Shown piece after piece: positions 9,875 through 17,835 of a stretch of DNA of 38,578 bases. This stretch comes from Actinomycetota bacterium. Lineage in GTDB: Bacteria; Actinomycetota; Acidimicrobiia; Acidimicrobiales; Ilumatobacteraceae. The stretch is taken from NCBI GenBank assembly GCA_009920715.1, contig RFZO01000002.1, forward strand, positions 1 to 38,578. The letters run 5' to 3'. Numbering within the stretch: position 1 is the stretch's first letter; the number at the start of each line of letters is the position of its first letter. The notes beneath the pieces were generated by a model that saw only the letters and a list, made by a program, of their open reading frames with translations, was not told where the DNA came from and did no database searches. The position numbers and the translations under genes were made by a program.

Positions 9875-10365
9875 GCGTTCGCCCCCTTGAACTGGACGGG
9901 GATGCGGCCAGGGTCGTAGTCCTTGCGCAGGGGGTGACCCTGCCAGTCCTCGGGCATGAGGATGCGGGTGAGGTCGGGGTGGCCGTCGAACACGATGCCG
10001 AACATGTCGAACGTCTCGCGTTCGTGTGCCTCGGAACCGGGGTGCACGTCGAACAGCGAGGGAACCGTGGGGTCGGACTCCGGCACCTGGACCCGCACGC
10101 GGAGTCGCTCGCGGCGCTGGATGGAGAGAAGGTTCACGACCACCTCGAAGCGTTCCGGCTTCACGCCGGCACCCGGCCTGCGGGCCGGCATGGCGAGATA
10201 GTCGACGCCGGTCAGGTCGACGAGCATGTCGAACGTGTCGGCCACGAGCGCCTTCATCACCTTCAGGTAGTCGGCTCGGTCGACGAGCAGCACTTTCTGG
10301 TCGCGCGACCAGACCACGGGGCACCCGTGCATCTGCTCCTGCGCCTCTGTCACGTTGTCGCTCAT
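9871..10365 (-). CDS. nuoC: NADH-quinone oxidoreductase subunit C
   Basis: 30-kDa-type peripheral-arm subunit, 164 aa from the ATG at 10365. The C-terminal signature HERETFDMFGIVFDGHPDLT followed by RILMPEDWQGHPLRKDY is diagnostic. It is separate from nuoD rather than fused, and overlaps it by four bases. The nuoB stop lies 2 nt upstream. It docks with NuoD and NuoB in the Q-module. Confidence 0.95.
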   Translation of the reverse strand: MSDNVTEAQEQMHGCPVVWSRDQKVLLVDRADYLKVMKALVADTFDMLVDLTGVDYLAMPARRPGAGVKPERFEVVVNLLSIQRRERLRVRVQVPESDPTVPSLFDVHPGSEAHERETFDMFGIVFDGHPDLTRILMPEDWQGHPLRKDYDPGRIPVQFKGANA

Positions 10366-10367
10366 CG

Positions 10368-10952
10368 TCACTTCGTCCCGATGGAGACGGAGGTGGTGGC
10401 CCCTGCGGGGATCTCGAAGATCTCCACGGCGGCACCACCGTTGTTCGAGTCGCGGCGGCGCATGATCTCGCCGTCCTCGATCAGCTGGTGCAGCGTCTCG
10501 ATGGCATGGATGAGTGTCTCGGGCGTGGGCGGGCAGCCCGGCGCGTAGACGTCGACGGGCACGATCTGGTCGACACCCTGGACGATCGCGTAGTTGTTGA
10601 ACATGCCGCCCGTGGACGCGCACACACCCATGCTGATGACCCACTTGGGTTCCATCATCTGGTCGTAGACCTGGCGCAGCACGGGGGCCATCTTCTGGCT
10701 GACGCGCCCGGCGACGATCATGATGTCGGCCTGTCGCGGGGAGGCGCGGAAGACCTCCATTCCGAACCGGGAGAGGTCGTAGTGCGACGCACCGGTGCCC
10801 ATCATCTCGATGGCGCAGCACGCGAGGCCGAACGATGCGCCCCAGCTGCTTCGGGAACGCGACCACTTCACCAGGTCCTCCAGCCGGGCCGTCACGAAAT
10901 TGTGGTCGAGACCGGCGAGACCCTCGTCGAGGACGTTGCGCACGACACCCAT
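10368..10952 (-). CDS. nuoB: NADH-quinone oxidoreductase subunit B
   Basis: Subunit carrying 4Fe-4S cluster N2, the final electron donor to quinone. It is 194 aa from the ATG at 10952 ([11 protein letters not shown]), overlapping the nuoA stop as TGATG. The adjacent cysteines in [10 protein letters not shown] (residues 45-46), the third ligand in [15 protein letters not shown] and the fourth in [10 protein letters not shown] are all present. The frame is open upstream, but the arginine-rich translation there is a shadow of nuoA. Confidence 0.96.
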   Translation of the reverse strand: MGVVRNVLDEGLAGLDHNFVTARLEDLVKWSRSRSSWGASFGLACCAIEMMGTGASHYDLSRFGMEVFRASPRQADIMIVAGRVSQKMAPVLRQVYDQMMEPKWVISMGVCASTGGMFNNYAIVQGVDQIVPVDVYAPGCPPTPETLIHAIETLHQLIEDGEIMRRRDSNNGGAAVEIFEIPAGATTSVSIGTK

Positions 10953-11428
10953 CAGGCTGCCTCCCCGCTGTTCCCCCGGCCCTCGAGACCGACAACCCGG
11001 AACGAACCCTTGGCCTGGGTGACGGCGACCAGCTCGTCGTTCGCCGCGTCGTCGTCGGCGTCGCTGCGCTTCAGCGGGCCCCACTCGAGAGCGCCCTTGG
11101 CGACCATGTAGACGAACGCCACGAAGAACACCGCGCTGAACGCGGCCATCTCGAAGAATCCGTAGGCACCGAGCACGCCGCGCGACACCGCGTACGGGTA
11201 CGTGAAGATGATCTCGATGTCGAACATGATGAACAGCATCGCGATCACGTAGAAGCTGACGGGGAAACGCTCGGGGTTGTCACGCGAGGGCACGATCCCG
11301 CACTCGTACGGTGCCTCCTTGGCACTGTTCGGGCGGTACGGCGCGAGCAGCCCGGAGGCGACGAAACTGAGGACACCGAAAAGGATGGCCACCACCGCCA
11401 GAGCGACGATCGGGAGGTACTGGCCCAC
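10952..11428 (-). CDS. nuoA: NADH-quinone oxidoreductase subunit A
   Basis: Three-helix membrane subunit, first gene of the nuo set. It is 158 aa from a GTG at 11428, eight bases after the stop of the preceding membrane-protein gene. An AGGG lies a few bases upstream as a plausible ribosome site. Family marks are [29 protein letters not shown] and a helix ending in WGPLK. The C-terminal 35 residues beyond the last helix are polar and longer than in most NuoA proteins. The 8-nt gap implies co-transcription with the cytochrome genes upstream. Confidence 0.95.
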   Translation of the reverse strand: MGQYLPIVALAVVAILFGVLSFVASGLLAPYRPNSAKEAPYECGIVPSRDNPERFPVSFYVIAMLFIMFDIEIIFTYPYAVSRGVLGAYGFFEMAAFSAVFFVAFVYMVAKGALEWGPLKRSDADDDAANDELVAVTQAKGSFRVVGLEGRGNSGEAA

Positions 11429-11436
11429 GGTGTGCC

Positions 11437-12243
11437 CTACGCCTTCAGGGCGAGGTTCTCTCGCAGGTATGCCTCACGACGGTGGAGCATCCATGCCAGG
11501 AGGAAGAAGATGATCCCCGACCCGAGCGCGATGAGTGCGGCCGGTCGGCGGCGTGCGCCGAGGTCGCGGATCATCACCACGTAGCGGTGGGGCTGGCTGT
11601 CGTCGATGACTGCCCGTGCCGGCGCACGACCGGGCTCGGTGCGCTGCGGCAGCAGTGCCGCGACCTCCACGATCGCATAGCGCGGCTTGTGCTTGAACGC
11701 GATGAAGTCAATCGAGTCGCCGAGCTTCGGATAGCGCTCACCGCCCTTCTCGTACACGGCCACCGGCACGTACTCGCCGCTCTTGAACTCCTCGGCCTCG
11801 ATCTGGATGATCTCGTCCGCGGACGCGACAGCCTGTCCGCGCTGCGGGTCGGAATCCTCGAGACGGACCCAGCCTTCCGCCTCCAGCTGCTTCTGCACCG
11901 CGTCGGCGGTCCCCTTGCTGGACAGTCCGGAGACGTCGGGCGACGTCTCGACAACCTCGGCAAGATCAAGCTTGGCCGCGTCGCGCACGAGGGCAACGGG
12001 CTCGGCAGGCTTCCATGACGGGAAGGGGCCCTGCAGACCGATGCCGTAGATCACCCAGATGACGGCCATGGACATCATCCAGCCCGCCAGACCGCAGGCC
12101 GCAACGAGGAACCCGAGGCGGGCCCCGAGGTTGGTGCCGAGGATCAGGTAGGTGCCGCCGATCAGCGTGCCGACCATGATGAGAACGACGATGTAACCAC
12201 GGATCTCGGGTTCCCACCCGATGGCGAGGAGTGCGGACAGCAT
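11437..12243 (-). CDS. Membrane protein of unknown function in the cytochrome-nuo operon
   Basis: 268 aa, no family recognised. There are two N-terminal membrane helices (about residues 15-35 and 43-66), a soluble region of about 160 residues on one side of the membrane, and one C-terminal helix (about 233-251) followed by a basic tail. No cysteine pair or heme motif occurs in the soluble part, so it is unlikely to carry electrons itself. The ATG overlaps the stop of the diheme cytochrome gene (TGATG), so it is translated in a coupled way between that subunit and nuoA. Inference: an accessory or assembly subunit of the quinol-cytochrome c complex. Confidence 0.85.
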   Translation of the reverse strand: MLSALLAIGWEPEIRGYIVVLIMVGTLIGGTYLILGTNLGARLGFLVAACGLAGWMMSMAVIWVIYGIGLQGPFPSWKPAEPVALVRDAAKLDLAEVVETSPDVSGLSSKGTADAVQKQLEAEGWVRLEDSDPQRGQAVASADEIIQIEAEEFKSGEYVPVAVYEKGGERYPKLGDSIDFIAFKHKPRYAIVEVAALLPQRTEPGRAPARAVIDDSQPHRYVVMIRDLGARRRPAALIALGSGIIFFLLAWMLHRREAYLRENLALKA

Positions 12244-13307
12244 CAGAGGCTCCTCACGTATTCGACGATCTGGCGGATCTGCTCATCGGTGTACAACTGA
12301 CCGAATCCCGGCATGCGGCCGCTTCCCTGGCCCTGCTCGCCGTACCGCTGGCCCAACTGGGAGCCAGCCTTCAGGAAGGTGACCATGTCGTCGGCACTCG
12401 GGAACTGGCGCACCGACGAGCCGGCGGTGAGGTTGGGCCCGAGCGCACCGCCGCCGGTGACCTGCGGATCCCCGTACGACCAGCCCTTTGTGTGGCAACG
12501 CGCGCAGGAGTACGCACCGCCGCCGAGGTCGAGGTTGAAATAGGCCTCACCCATGCTGGCGTAGGTGCCGTTCTCGACGAGGCGCTTCGCCTCGGCCTCG
12601 ATCTCCTTGTTCCTCTCCGCGGGCAGGTGGCCCGAGTCGCACGTGGGGTTGAACGCGCCGCGCGTGGTGGTGCAGTTCTCCTGCGGGACCTGGATCGACT
12701 CGATGTAGTTGACGAGCGTGTCGACGGCCTGGCTGGTGAGCGGGCCGCCACCGATGGTGCCCCACGCCGACATCGGCGAGAACGGGCGCCCGTAGTTGAG
12801 CACGAACCTCACTTCGTCGGCGCTGTAGCGGTACATCACCGTGTTGAGCGCAGGCGCCTTCCAGGAGACCGCCTTCACTTCGTTCGTCTTCGGGTCGGTG
12901 ATGGCGTACGGGGCCACGCCGCCGGTGGCGTTCATGCCGCCGTGGCAGCCGGCGCAGTTGTAGCCGCCCTCCGCAGTGGGCGCGAAGAGCTTGGATCCCC
13001 AGGTGACGAACCGCTTCTCGAAACCGAACACGGCTTCCTCCTGGCGGCTCGGCTCCATGATCCAGTACAGGGGCAGCGCGACCGTGACGATGGCGAGAAA
13101 GACGAGACCGAGAAGCTGCGTGCGCTCGAGGCGCTTGCCCTCGAGCTCCTCGTCGTCGTAGTACGCCTTGCGGTTGGCGGCGAGGTGCTGCTCGGAGCCG
13201 ACCTCCTTGCGCCCGCCCCTGACGTTGGTGATGCCGTAGATGATCCATCCCGCGAGCGACGCGAGAAGAATCAGCCAGGCGATGGATCCGCTGGTGGATG
13301 CGAGCAT
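12243..13307 (-). CDS. Membrane-anchored diheme cytochrome c
   Basis: 354 aa with two N-terminal hydrophobic segments (about residues 7-24 and 65-83) and two c-type heme sites: CAGCH at 118-122 and CARCH at 268-272. Candidate axial methionines are M179 (SPMSAWG) and M332 (RMPGFG). Two further cysteines (C212, C223) between the domains could form a disulfide. The two-domain diheme layout resembles QcrC of actinobacterial bcc complexes, but here both anchors are N-terminal and the domains are widely spaced. It lies between the Rieske gene and an unknown membrane-protein gene. Likely role: taking electrons from the Rieske protein and passing them to the terminal oxidase. Confidence 0.88.
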   Translation of the reverse strand: MLASTSGSIAWLILLASLAGWIIYGITNVRGGRKEVGSEQHLAANRKAYYDDEELEGKRLERTQLLGLVFLAIVTVALPLYWIMEPSRQEEAVFGFEKRFVTWGSKLFAPTAEGGYNCAGCHGGMNATGGVAPYAITDPKTNEVKAVSWKAPALNTVMYRYSADEVRFVLNYGRPFSPMSAWGTIGGGPLTSQAVDTLVNYIESIQVPQENCTTTRGAFNPTCDSGHLPAERNKEIEAEAKRLVENGTYASMGEAYFNLDLGGGAYSCARCHTKGWSYGDPQVTGGGALGPNLTAGSSVRQFPSADDMVTFLKAGSQLGQRYGEQGQGSGRMPGFGQLYTDEQIRQIVEYVRSL

Positions 13308-13308
13308 G

Positions 13309-14157
13309 TCAGTGTCCGCCTTCCGATGCGCCGACGCAGTGTGGTCCCTCTGCCTCCTGGCCCGTGGTGTTCACGCCGGGAGGTGGACCGGCGAACACCG
13401 AGCCCGTGTCGATGGTGAGGACGCCGTTCGTGACGGAGACGGCGAAGCGGTCCATTCCGCGCGGTGCGGGACCGCCCTTCTTCTCGCCGACGCGGTTGTA
13501 CTGCGAACCGTGGCACTGGCACTCGAACCACTGGGAGCTCTTGCACTCGGGCACACGGCACCCGAGATGCGGGCACTTCTGGTAGAGCGCGACCACGCCT
13601 GACTCCATGCCGGCGAGGACCTGGGCCTGCTTTCCGTAGACCGCCTTCGCCTTCGCGAGCGAGCTCTCGGGGTACTCGGTGATCCACGCGCGCGCCTCGG
13701 CGAGGTACAGGAAGCCGTTGCCCGCGCGGATGTTGGCGAGGATGTCGGTGACCTTGCCCGCGTTGATCTTCGAGCCGAAGCCGCCCGCGGCGCCCTTCCA
13801 CAGGAACGCGATGACGGCAGCGCCGAACGCACCGAGGCTGGCGCTCATCATGCCGACTGCGGCACGGTTGAAGAACATGCGGCGGGACACGCCCACGGTC
13901 TCCGCATCGGGTGCGACGAAAGGTGCGACCTCCGCCGGTGCCGCAACGACCACCGCGGTCGACCTGGTGGCCGCCTCGACCTCGCGTCCGGTCACCGCGC
14001 CCTCGGCGATGGTGGCCTTGCGGTCGCGCTTGCGCGTCTCGCGGGAGAGCGCACCGGCCCCGCGCACGTCTGTCTGGCGCGCCGTGGTCACCACGACGAG
14101 TGCGCCGAGCACGACGGCCGCGACGGCGACTATCGCAATGATTGCTGCGGTACTCAT
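13309..14157 (-). CDS. qcrA: Rieske 2Fe-2S protein of the quinol-cytochrome c complex
   Basis: 282 aa. The Rieske cluster motif is complete: CPHLGC at residues 195-200 and CQCHGSQY at 213-220, with the HGS serine and downstream Tyr that favour a higher midpoint potential. An N-terminal membrane helix (about 4-24) is followed by a linker of about 65 residues and a second hydrophobic segment (about 100-120) preceded by Arg-Arg-Met-Phe-Phe (residues 92-96), which looks like a twin-arginine targeting site. It starts 38 nt after the cytochrome b C-terminal subunit stops. It oxidises quinol at the Qo site together with the cytochrome b subunits. Confidence 0.93.
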   Translation of the reverse strand: MSTAAIIAIVAVAAVVLGALVVVTTARQTDVRGAGALSRETRKRDRKATIAEGAVTGREVEAATRSTAVVVAAPAEVAPFVAPDAETVGVSRRMFFNRAAVGMMSASLGAFGAAVIAFLWKGAAGGFGSKINAGKVTDILANIRAGNGFLYLAEARAWITEYPESSLAKAKAVYGKQAQVLAGMESGVVALYQKCPHLGCRVPECKSSQWFECQCHGSQYNRVGEKKGGPAPRGMDRFAVSVTNGVLTIDTGSVFAGPPPGVNTTGQEAEGPHCVGASEGGH

Positions 14158-14195
14158 GGTTTCTGGTCCTTGGTCTCGGTTGCGTCGGGTGGGTA

Positions 14196-14897
14196 CTAGA
14201 GCTCGAAGAAGATGCCGTCACGCCACGGGAAGGTGAAGTTGAACCCGGGGCCACGGAAGAAGGAGCCGATGATGGTGAGCACCGCCCAGAACATGAGGAA
14301 CATCGTCATCATCGATGTCATGAACTTGCGGTCCTCCGGCTTGTTCGATGCGTTGCGGTCGAGGTACGGCGCGAGGATCAGCGCGATGAGGCCCATGCCC
14401 GGCAGGGTCACACCCGCGATCATCGGGTGGAACATGGTCAGCAGTTCCTGGAGACCGAGGAAGTACCACGGGGCCTTCGAGGGGTTCGGGGTCTTGTTGA
14501 AGTCGGCCGCCTGGAGGAGCGGCGCGTTCACGACCCACGAGAACACGAACAGGAAAGCGGTGCACGCGAGCGCGGCGACGAACTCGACTGCGAGGAGGTG
14601 CGGCCACGTGTGGACCTTGTCGACCGGCGCGGCCTTGGCCTCCTGGATGGAACCCGACTTGACCACCGTGAGGAGGCGCTGGGTGTGGCCGCCGGGGCCC
14701 GCACCGACGGGCACCCCGCCGCCCGCAGGCGCAGAAGCGACAACTGCGGCCGCACCGTCGGATGCGGCCTTGGTGCGGTCGAGCAATTGGTCGGGGATGC
14801 GGTCACCACCGGCCTGTGCGCCGCCGGCGTCTCCGCCCGCGGCCTTCTCGCGCGCGGCCTGGGCCCGCTTGAGGAGGTGTTCAGGGATCTCAGTCAT
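14196..14897 (-). CDS. Cytochrome b C-terminal subunit (subunit IV-like)
   Basis: 233 aa with three membrane helices (about 101-123, 158-178, 195-214), matching the separate subunit IV half of b6-type complexes rather than a fused cytochrome b. The Qo-site motif normally PEWY reads APWY at residues 142-145 (PSKAPWYFLGLQELL). About 95 residues precede the first helix; they are rich in Ala, Gly and Pro and contain IPEHLLKR (4-11) and IPDQLLDR (34-41), an internal repeat. The divergently encoded cytochrome c has the same N-terminal motif. It follows the b6-like gene by 15 nt. Confidence 0.9.
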   Translation of the reverse strand: MTEIPEHLLKRAQAAREKAAGGDAGGAQAGGDRIPDQLLDRTKAASDGAAAVVASAPAGGGVPVGAGPGGHTQRLLTVVKSGSIQEAKAAPVDKVHTWPHLLAVEFVAALACTAFLFVFSWVVNAPLLQAADFNKTPNPSKAPWYFLGLQELLTMFHPMIAGVTLPGMGLIALILAPYLDRNASNKPEDRKFMTSMMTMFLMFWAVLTIIGSFFRGPGFNFTFPWRDGIFFEL

Positions 14898-14912
14898 GTG
14901 TTCTCTCCTCGA

Positions 14913-15695
14913 TCACAGGGGTCCGGAGATTCCGCCGTCCTTGCGGACGCGCCAGAAGTGGATGGCCATGAAGATGATGATGATGAAGGGGAACATGATG
15001 ACGTGCAGCACGTACCAACGGAGCAGCGTCTCGGAACCGATCTCCACGCCACCGAGCAGCACGAACCGCACCTGGTTGCCGACGAGCGGCGAGTACCCCA
15101 TCATGTTCGTGCCCACCGTGACCGCCCACAGGGCCAGCTGGTCCCACGGCAGCAAGTAGCCGGTGAACGAGAGCAGGAGCGTGAGGGTGAGCAGAATCAC
15201 GCCGATCACCCAGTTGAACTCGCGAGGCGGCTTGTAGGCACCGTGGTAGAACACGCGCGCCATGTGAAGGAACACGGAGAGCACCATGAGGTGCGCGCCC
15301 CATCGGTGCATGTTCCTCACCAGTAGCCCGAAAGTCACCGACGTCTGCAGCGTCTGGATGTCCTGCCAGGCGTTCGCGCCGGTGGGGCGGTAGAAGAACA
15401 TGAGGAAGATGCCCGTGACGGTGAGCAGGATGAAAAGGAAGAACGAGAGGCCGCCGAGACACAGCGTGTAGGACACTTTCACCGCGTGTCGCTTCACCTT
15501 CACGGGGTGCAGGTGGTACAGCACCGAGTTCATGATCACGTACGACCTGTTGCGCGGGCTGTCGGTGTAGCCCTTGCGGAAGATCGACCCGGGACGGAAG
15601 ATGGAGTTCCACGCCTGGCTGCCCTGCATCTGCTCGCCGATCTTGGCGAGACGCTCCTTCGCGGTGGGGCGGGGGTTATCGAGAACTTTTGCCAT
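14913..15695 (-). CDS. Cytochrome b, b6-type N-terminal half
   Basis: 260 aa four-helix diheme cytochrome b. Heme-ligand histidines are visible as H130 and H144 on one helix (HRWGAHLMVLSVFLH) and H231 and H246 on another (VLHVIM ... AIHFWRV). The second pair is 15 positions apart, as in cytochrome b6; in mitochondrial-type cytochrome b it is 14. The end ISGPL and the PREFNWVIG loop also match the b6 branch. The only cysteine is C79, so there is no obvious counterpart of the cysteine that binds the extra heme in b6f complexes. It works with the next gene downstream as a split cytochrome b. Confidence 0.92.
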   Translation of the reverse strand: MAKVLDNPRPTAKERLAKIGEQMQGSQAWNSIFRPGSIFRKGYTDSPRNRSYVIMNSVLYHLHPVKVKRHAVKVSYTLCLGGLSFFLFILLTVTGIFLMFFYRPTGANAWQDIQTLQTSVTFGLLVRNMHRWGAHLMVLSVFLHMARVFYHGAYKPPREFNWVIGVILLTLTLLLSFTGYLLPWDQLALWAVTVGTNMMGYSPLVGNQVRFVLLGGVEIGSETLLRWYVLHVIMFPFIIIIFMAIHFWRVRKDGGISGPL

Positions 15696-15706
15696 TGTGT
15701 TTCACC

Positions 15707-16120
15707 TCAGAGGCGCATGCCGTAGGCGTAGCCGTGGTTGTTGGTTCGTGTGTGGGAGTCGCCCTCGGCGGCGGGGGCCCCGGCCTTGCCGAGGATGATC
15801 ACGCCGGTGGGGCAGCGGTCGACGCAGAGTGCGCAGCGCGTGCACACGTCGTCGTCGATGAGGAAGATCACGTTGTCGGAGGGGTCCATGCCCGGCTGCT
15901 CGGTGCCGGTGGCCTCTGCGATTGCGTCGGGGGTGACCATGTGGATGCACTTCCACGGGCAGATGTCGACGCAGCCCTCGCACATGATGCACTCGCTCTG
16001 GTCGATGTGGATGAACTGCTTGGGCTTGACGGCCTTCGTCAGGTACTCATGGTCGACCTCGACCAGCTGGTACTCCGTGGACCACTCCGGCATGGGGGGA
16101 TTGGCGTCTGTGCGCGCCAT
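15707..16120 (-). CDS. 2x[4Fe-4S] ferredoxin-type subunit in the bc operon
   Basis: 137 aa with two complete cluster motifs: C44-C47-C50-C54 (CIMCEGCVDIC) and C93-C96-C99-C103 (CTRCALCVDRC). About 40 residues precede the first cluster and a flexible tail follows the second. There is no membrane segment or signal, so it should sit on the cytoplasmic face. It is 2 nt from the upstream membrane-protein gene and 11 nt from cytochrome b. A ferredoxin is not part of standard actinobacterial bcc complexes. Its conserved placement suggests a subunit or an electron partner of this complex, but that is inference. Confidence 0.88.
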   Translation of the reverse strand: MARTDANPPMPEWSTEYQLVEVDHEYLTKAVKPKQFIHIDQSECIMCEGCVDICPWKCIHMVTPDAIAEATGTEQPGMDPSDNVIFLIDDDVCTRCALCVDRCPTGVIILGKAGAPAAEGDSHTRTNNHGYAYGMRL

Positions 16121-16121
16121 G

Positions 16122-16601
16122 TCAGGCCTTCCTCGCCAACGGACGGCCGTAGGACGACGTCTCGAGTTCCTTCGCGGCGGACTTCTCGCCGCGCTTCTGC
16201 CACCAGACGAACAGGTAAATCATGAGACCTATGTAGAACCCGTGGATCACGAGCACCACGATGTCCCTGACCGCCTCGTAGGAGAGGGTGAACGGGAAGT
16301 TCCCGCCGTTTGCCTTGGCCTGGAGGATGTCGAACGGTCCGTTCCACATCTTGTCCTTTCGCCAGCCGAGCTCCTTGTCGGCGTGGGCGATGAACTGGTG
16401 GGGCACCACCCCGAAGGCCAGGAACATGACGAAGAACGCGTACACGGCACCGACCATGGCCTCGCCCCACGTGGTGGGCTGGCCGGCCTTGCGCCGCTTG
16501 CCGAAGGGGATCACCGCGAGGGCCATGCCGGTCGTGACCACGAACGAAACGATGAACGCCTGGTTCATGCCCGGCCACCTGAGGATGTCGATCGCGATCA
16601 T
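16122..16601 (-). CDS. Small membrane protein of unknown function, first gene of the respiratory operon
   Basis: 159 aa with three predicted membrane helices (about 13-33, 46-66, 112-133) and a basic C-terminal tail. It has no cysteines or heme-type motifs, and I recognise no family. The ATG at 16601 has GGAGAAG and GAGAG purine runs upstream on the minus strand. As the first gene after the divergent control region and 1 nt from the ferredoxin gene, it is probably a structural or assembly factor of the b6-type complex. Confidence 0.82.
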   Translation of the reverse strand: MIAIDILRWPGMNQAFIVSFVVTTGMALAVIPFGKRRKAGQPTTWGEAMVGAVYAFFVMFLAFGVVPHQFIAHADKELGWRKDKMWNGPFDILQAKANGGNFPFTLSYEAVRDIVVLVIHGFYIGLMIYLFVWWQKRGEKSAAKELETSSYGRPLARKA

Positions 16602-16972
16602 TGACTCTCGTTCTTCTCCGCGCTGTGGTCAGAAAGTCCCGGGCGCATGCCCGAGCACATAGAACACTAGCCACGGACCCCCCGTCGGGGGCCATTTCCC
16701 CGGGGGCGACAGACGCCACTTTGCGGCTCGTTCGCTAGTGCGGAACGGGGTTTCGTCGCGGTCTGGGTTGTGCCCTTGTGCCGCCGTGACAATGCTCCCG
16801 CAGTCGGTCGTGGATGGAACGCGTGGCGTCCACCACACACTCATTGATTGCCGACGACCTCTGCTCGTTGTCTATCGTGGGGAGGTCAGTCGGCGATTCG
16901 TCTCGCCCCTGTCGCAGGCGTGTGCCGGTCACCCCGGGACACGGTATTCGTTCGCCAATTGAGGTATTTGCA
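16602..16972. promoter_or_regulatory. Divergent intergenic region between respiratory operon and cytochrome c
   Basis: The only gap over 300 bases; no gene seen. On the minus strand a TAGTGT (16664-16669) could be a -10 box about 60 nt before the first operon gene. It is followed by a short hairpin with CGGGC and GCCCG arms (about 16640-16653) in the leader. A second GC-rich inverted repeat (CCCCCCG/CGGGGG) lies near 16679-16691. On the plus side the cytochrome c GTG at 16973 has GAGG 8-9 nt upstream. The imperfect repeat TTGTG...GACAA at 16776-16792 is discussed under rejected items. Confidence 0.45.
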
Positions 16973-17791
16973 GTGACCGAGATCCCCGAGCACCTACTGA
17001 ACCGCTCCAAGGCCCGTCGGGCGGCTGCCTCGGGCGAGGCGTCAGGCGATGCCCCGGCCGCGAGCTCTGCCCCGGCCAAGCAGGAGTCGGCCGCCCCGGC
17101 CCGGGCCCAGGCCGCCCCTGCCGTCAAGGTCGAAAAGCCCGATCCGGCCTATGTCAAGGCCGCCAAGGAGCGCCGCAAGATTCCGTTCTGGGCCATGTCC
17201 GGCTTGGCTTTGCTGCCCGTGTGGGCCTTCATGTACTTCGTTGCCATGACCCCGGCCGAGAAGGTTGAGGCAGGTCCGTTGTCAATCGGAACTGAGGTCT
17301 ACGCAGGGTGTGCCGGATGTCACGGCGGAGCGGGAGCGGGCGGCGCCGGGCGCGTTCTCTACCAGGGCGAGGTCCTGAAGACCTTCCCCCACATCGAGGA
17401 CATGCTCAATTTCGTCTACAACGGCAGCCAGAGGTTCGTGGCCGCCGGCCTGAAGGTGTACGGCAACCCCGACCGTGAGGGCGGCGCGCACGCGCCCCTG
17501 TCGTACAACGGCAACCCCATGCCGCAGCAGGGTGAGAAGGCGGGCGGAGCCCTCACCGAGGCCGAGATCCTGGCCGTGGTGTGCCACATCCGCTACGACC
17601 TCAGCGGTGCCGACCGGGCCGACGAGAAGTGGGCGGTCGAGTACGAGCACTGGTGCTCACCCGAGTCCGAGATCTTCAAGGGGCTCGAGAGCGGGTCCAC
17701 GTCCTTCGACACGATCGACAAGGATTTCGCCGCGCTCATGCCCGCACCTGTTGCGGTTGGCACTGAGCCGAGGGAATCAACCGCCAAGTAA
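16973..17791 (+). CDS. Membrane-anchored monoheme cytochrome c
   Basis: 272 aa from the GTG at 16973, chosen because GAGG precedes it at good spacing and the protein then begins MTEIPEHLLNR, matching the cytochrome b C-terminal subunit. An Ala/Pro-rich N-terminal region leads to one membrane helix (about 70-92) and a c-type domain with CAGCH at 113-117; M183 (GNPMPQQG) is a candidate axial ligand. Cys204 and Cys228 may form a disulfide. It is divergent from the b6-type operon. The shared N-terminal motif suggests it belongs to the same supercomplex or feeds the oxidase. Downstream is the MenJ-like reductase. Confidence 0.88.
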   Translation: MTEIPEHLLNRSKARRAAASGEASGDAPAASSAPAKQESAAPARAQAAPAVKVEKPDPAYVKAAKERRKIPFWAMSGLALLPVWAFMYFVAMTPAEKVEAGPLSIGTEVYAGCAGCHGGAGAGGAGRVLYQGEVLKTFPHIEDMLNFVYNGSQRFVAAGLKVYGNPDREGGAHAPLSYNGNPMPQQGEKAGGALTEAEILAVVCHIRYDLSGADRADEKWAVEYEHWCSPESEIFKGLESGSTSFDTIDKDFAALMPAPVAVGTEPRESTAK

Positions 17792-17803
17792 TCGGCGTAT
17801 CGT

Positions 17804-17831
17804 GACCTGACCTTTCCCCCGAAGGTCGGTC
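17804..17831 (+). terminator. Hairpin between cytochrome c and menJ-like gene
   Basis: An inverted repeat of 10 bp with one bulged T (17808), arms about 17804-17814 and 17822-17831, loop TCCCCCG. There is no T tract after it. It starts 12 nt after the cytochrome c stop and ends 4 nt before the next ATG, so it could act as a 3' stabiliser, or could mask the GAAGG that is the only ribosome-site candidate for the next gene. Confidence 0.45.
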
Positions 17832-17835
17832 CCCC

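Noticed and set aside
16776-16792. TTGTG...GACAA as a Rex operator upstream of the respiratory operon
   Set aside because: The repeat is 17 bp rather than 18, and each half-site has a mismatch to TTGTGA/TCACAA, so it is not better than chance in a 371-bp gap.
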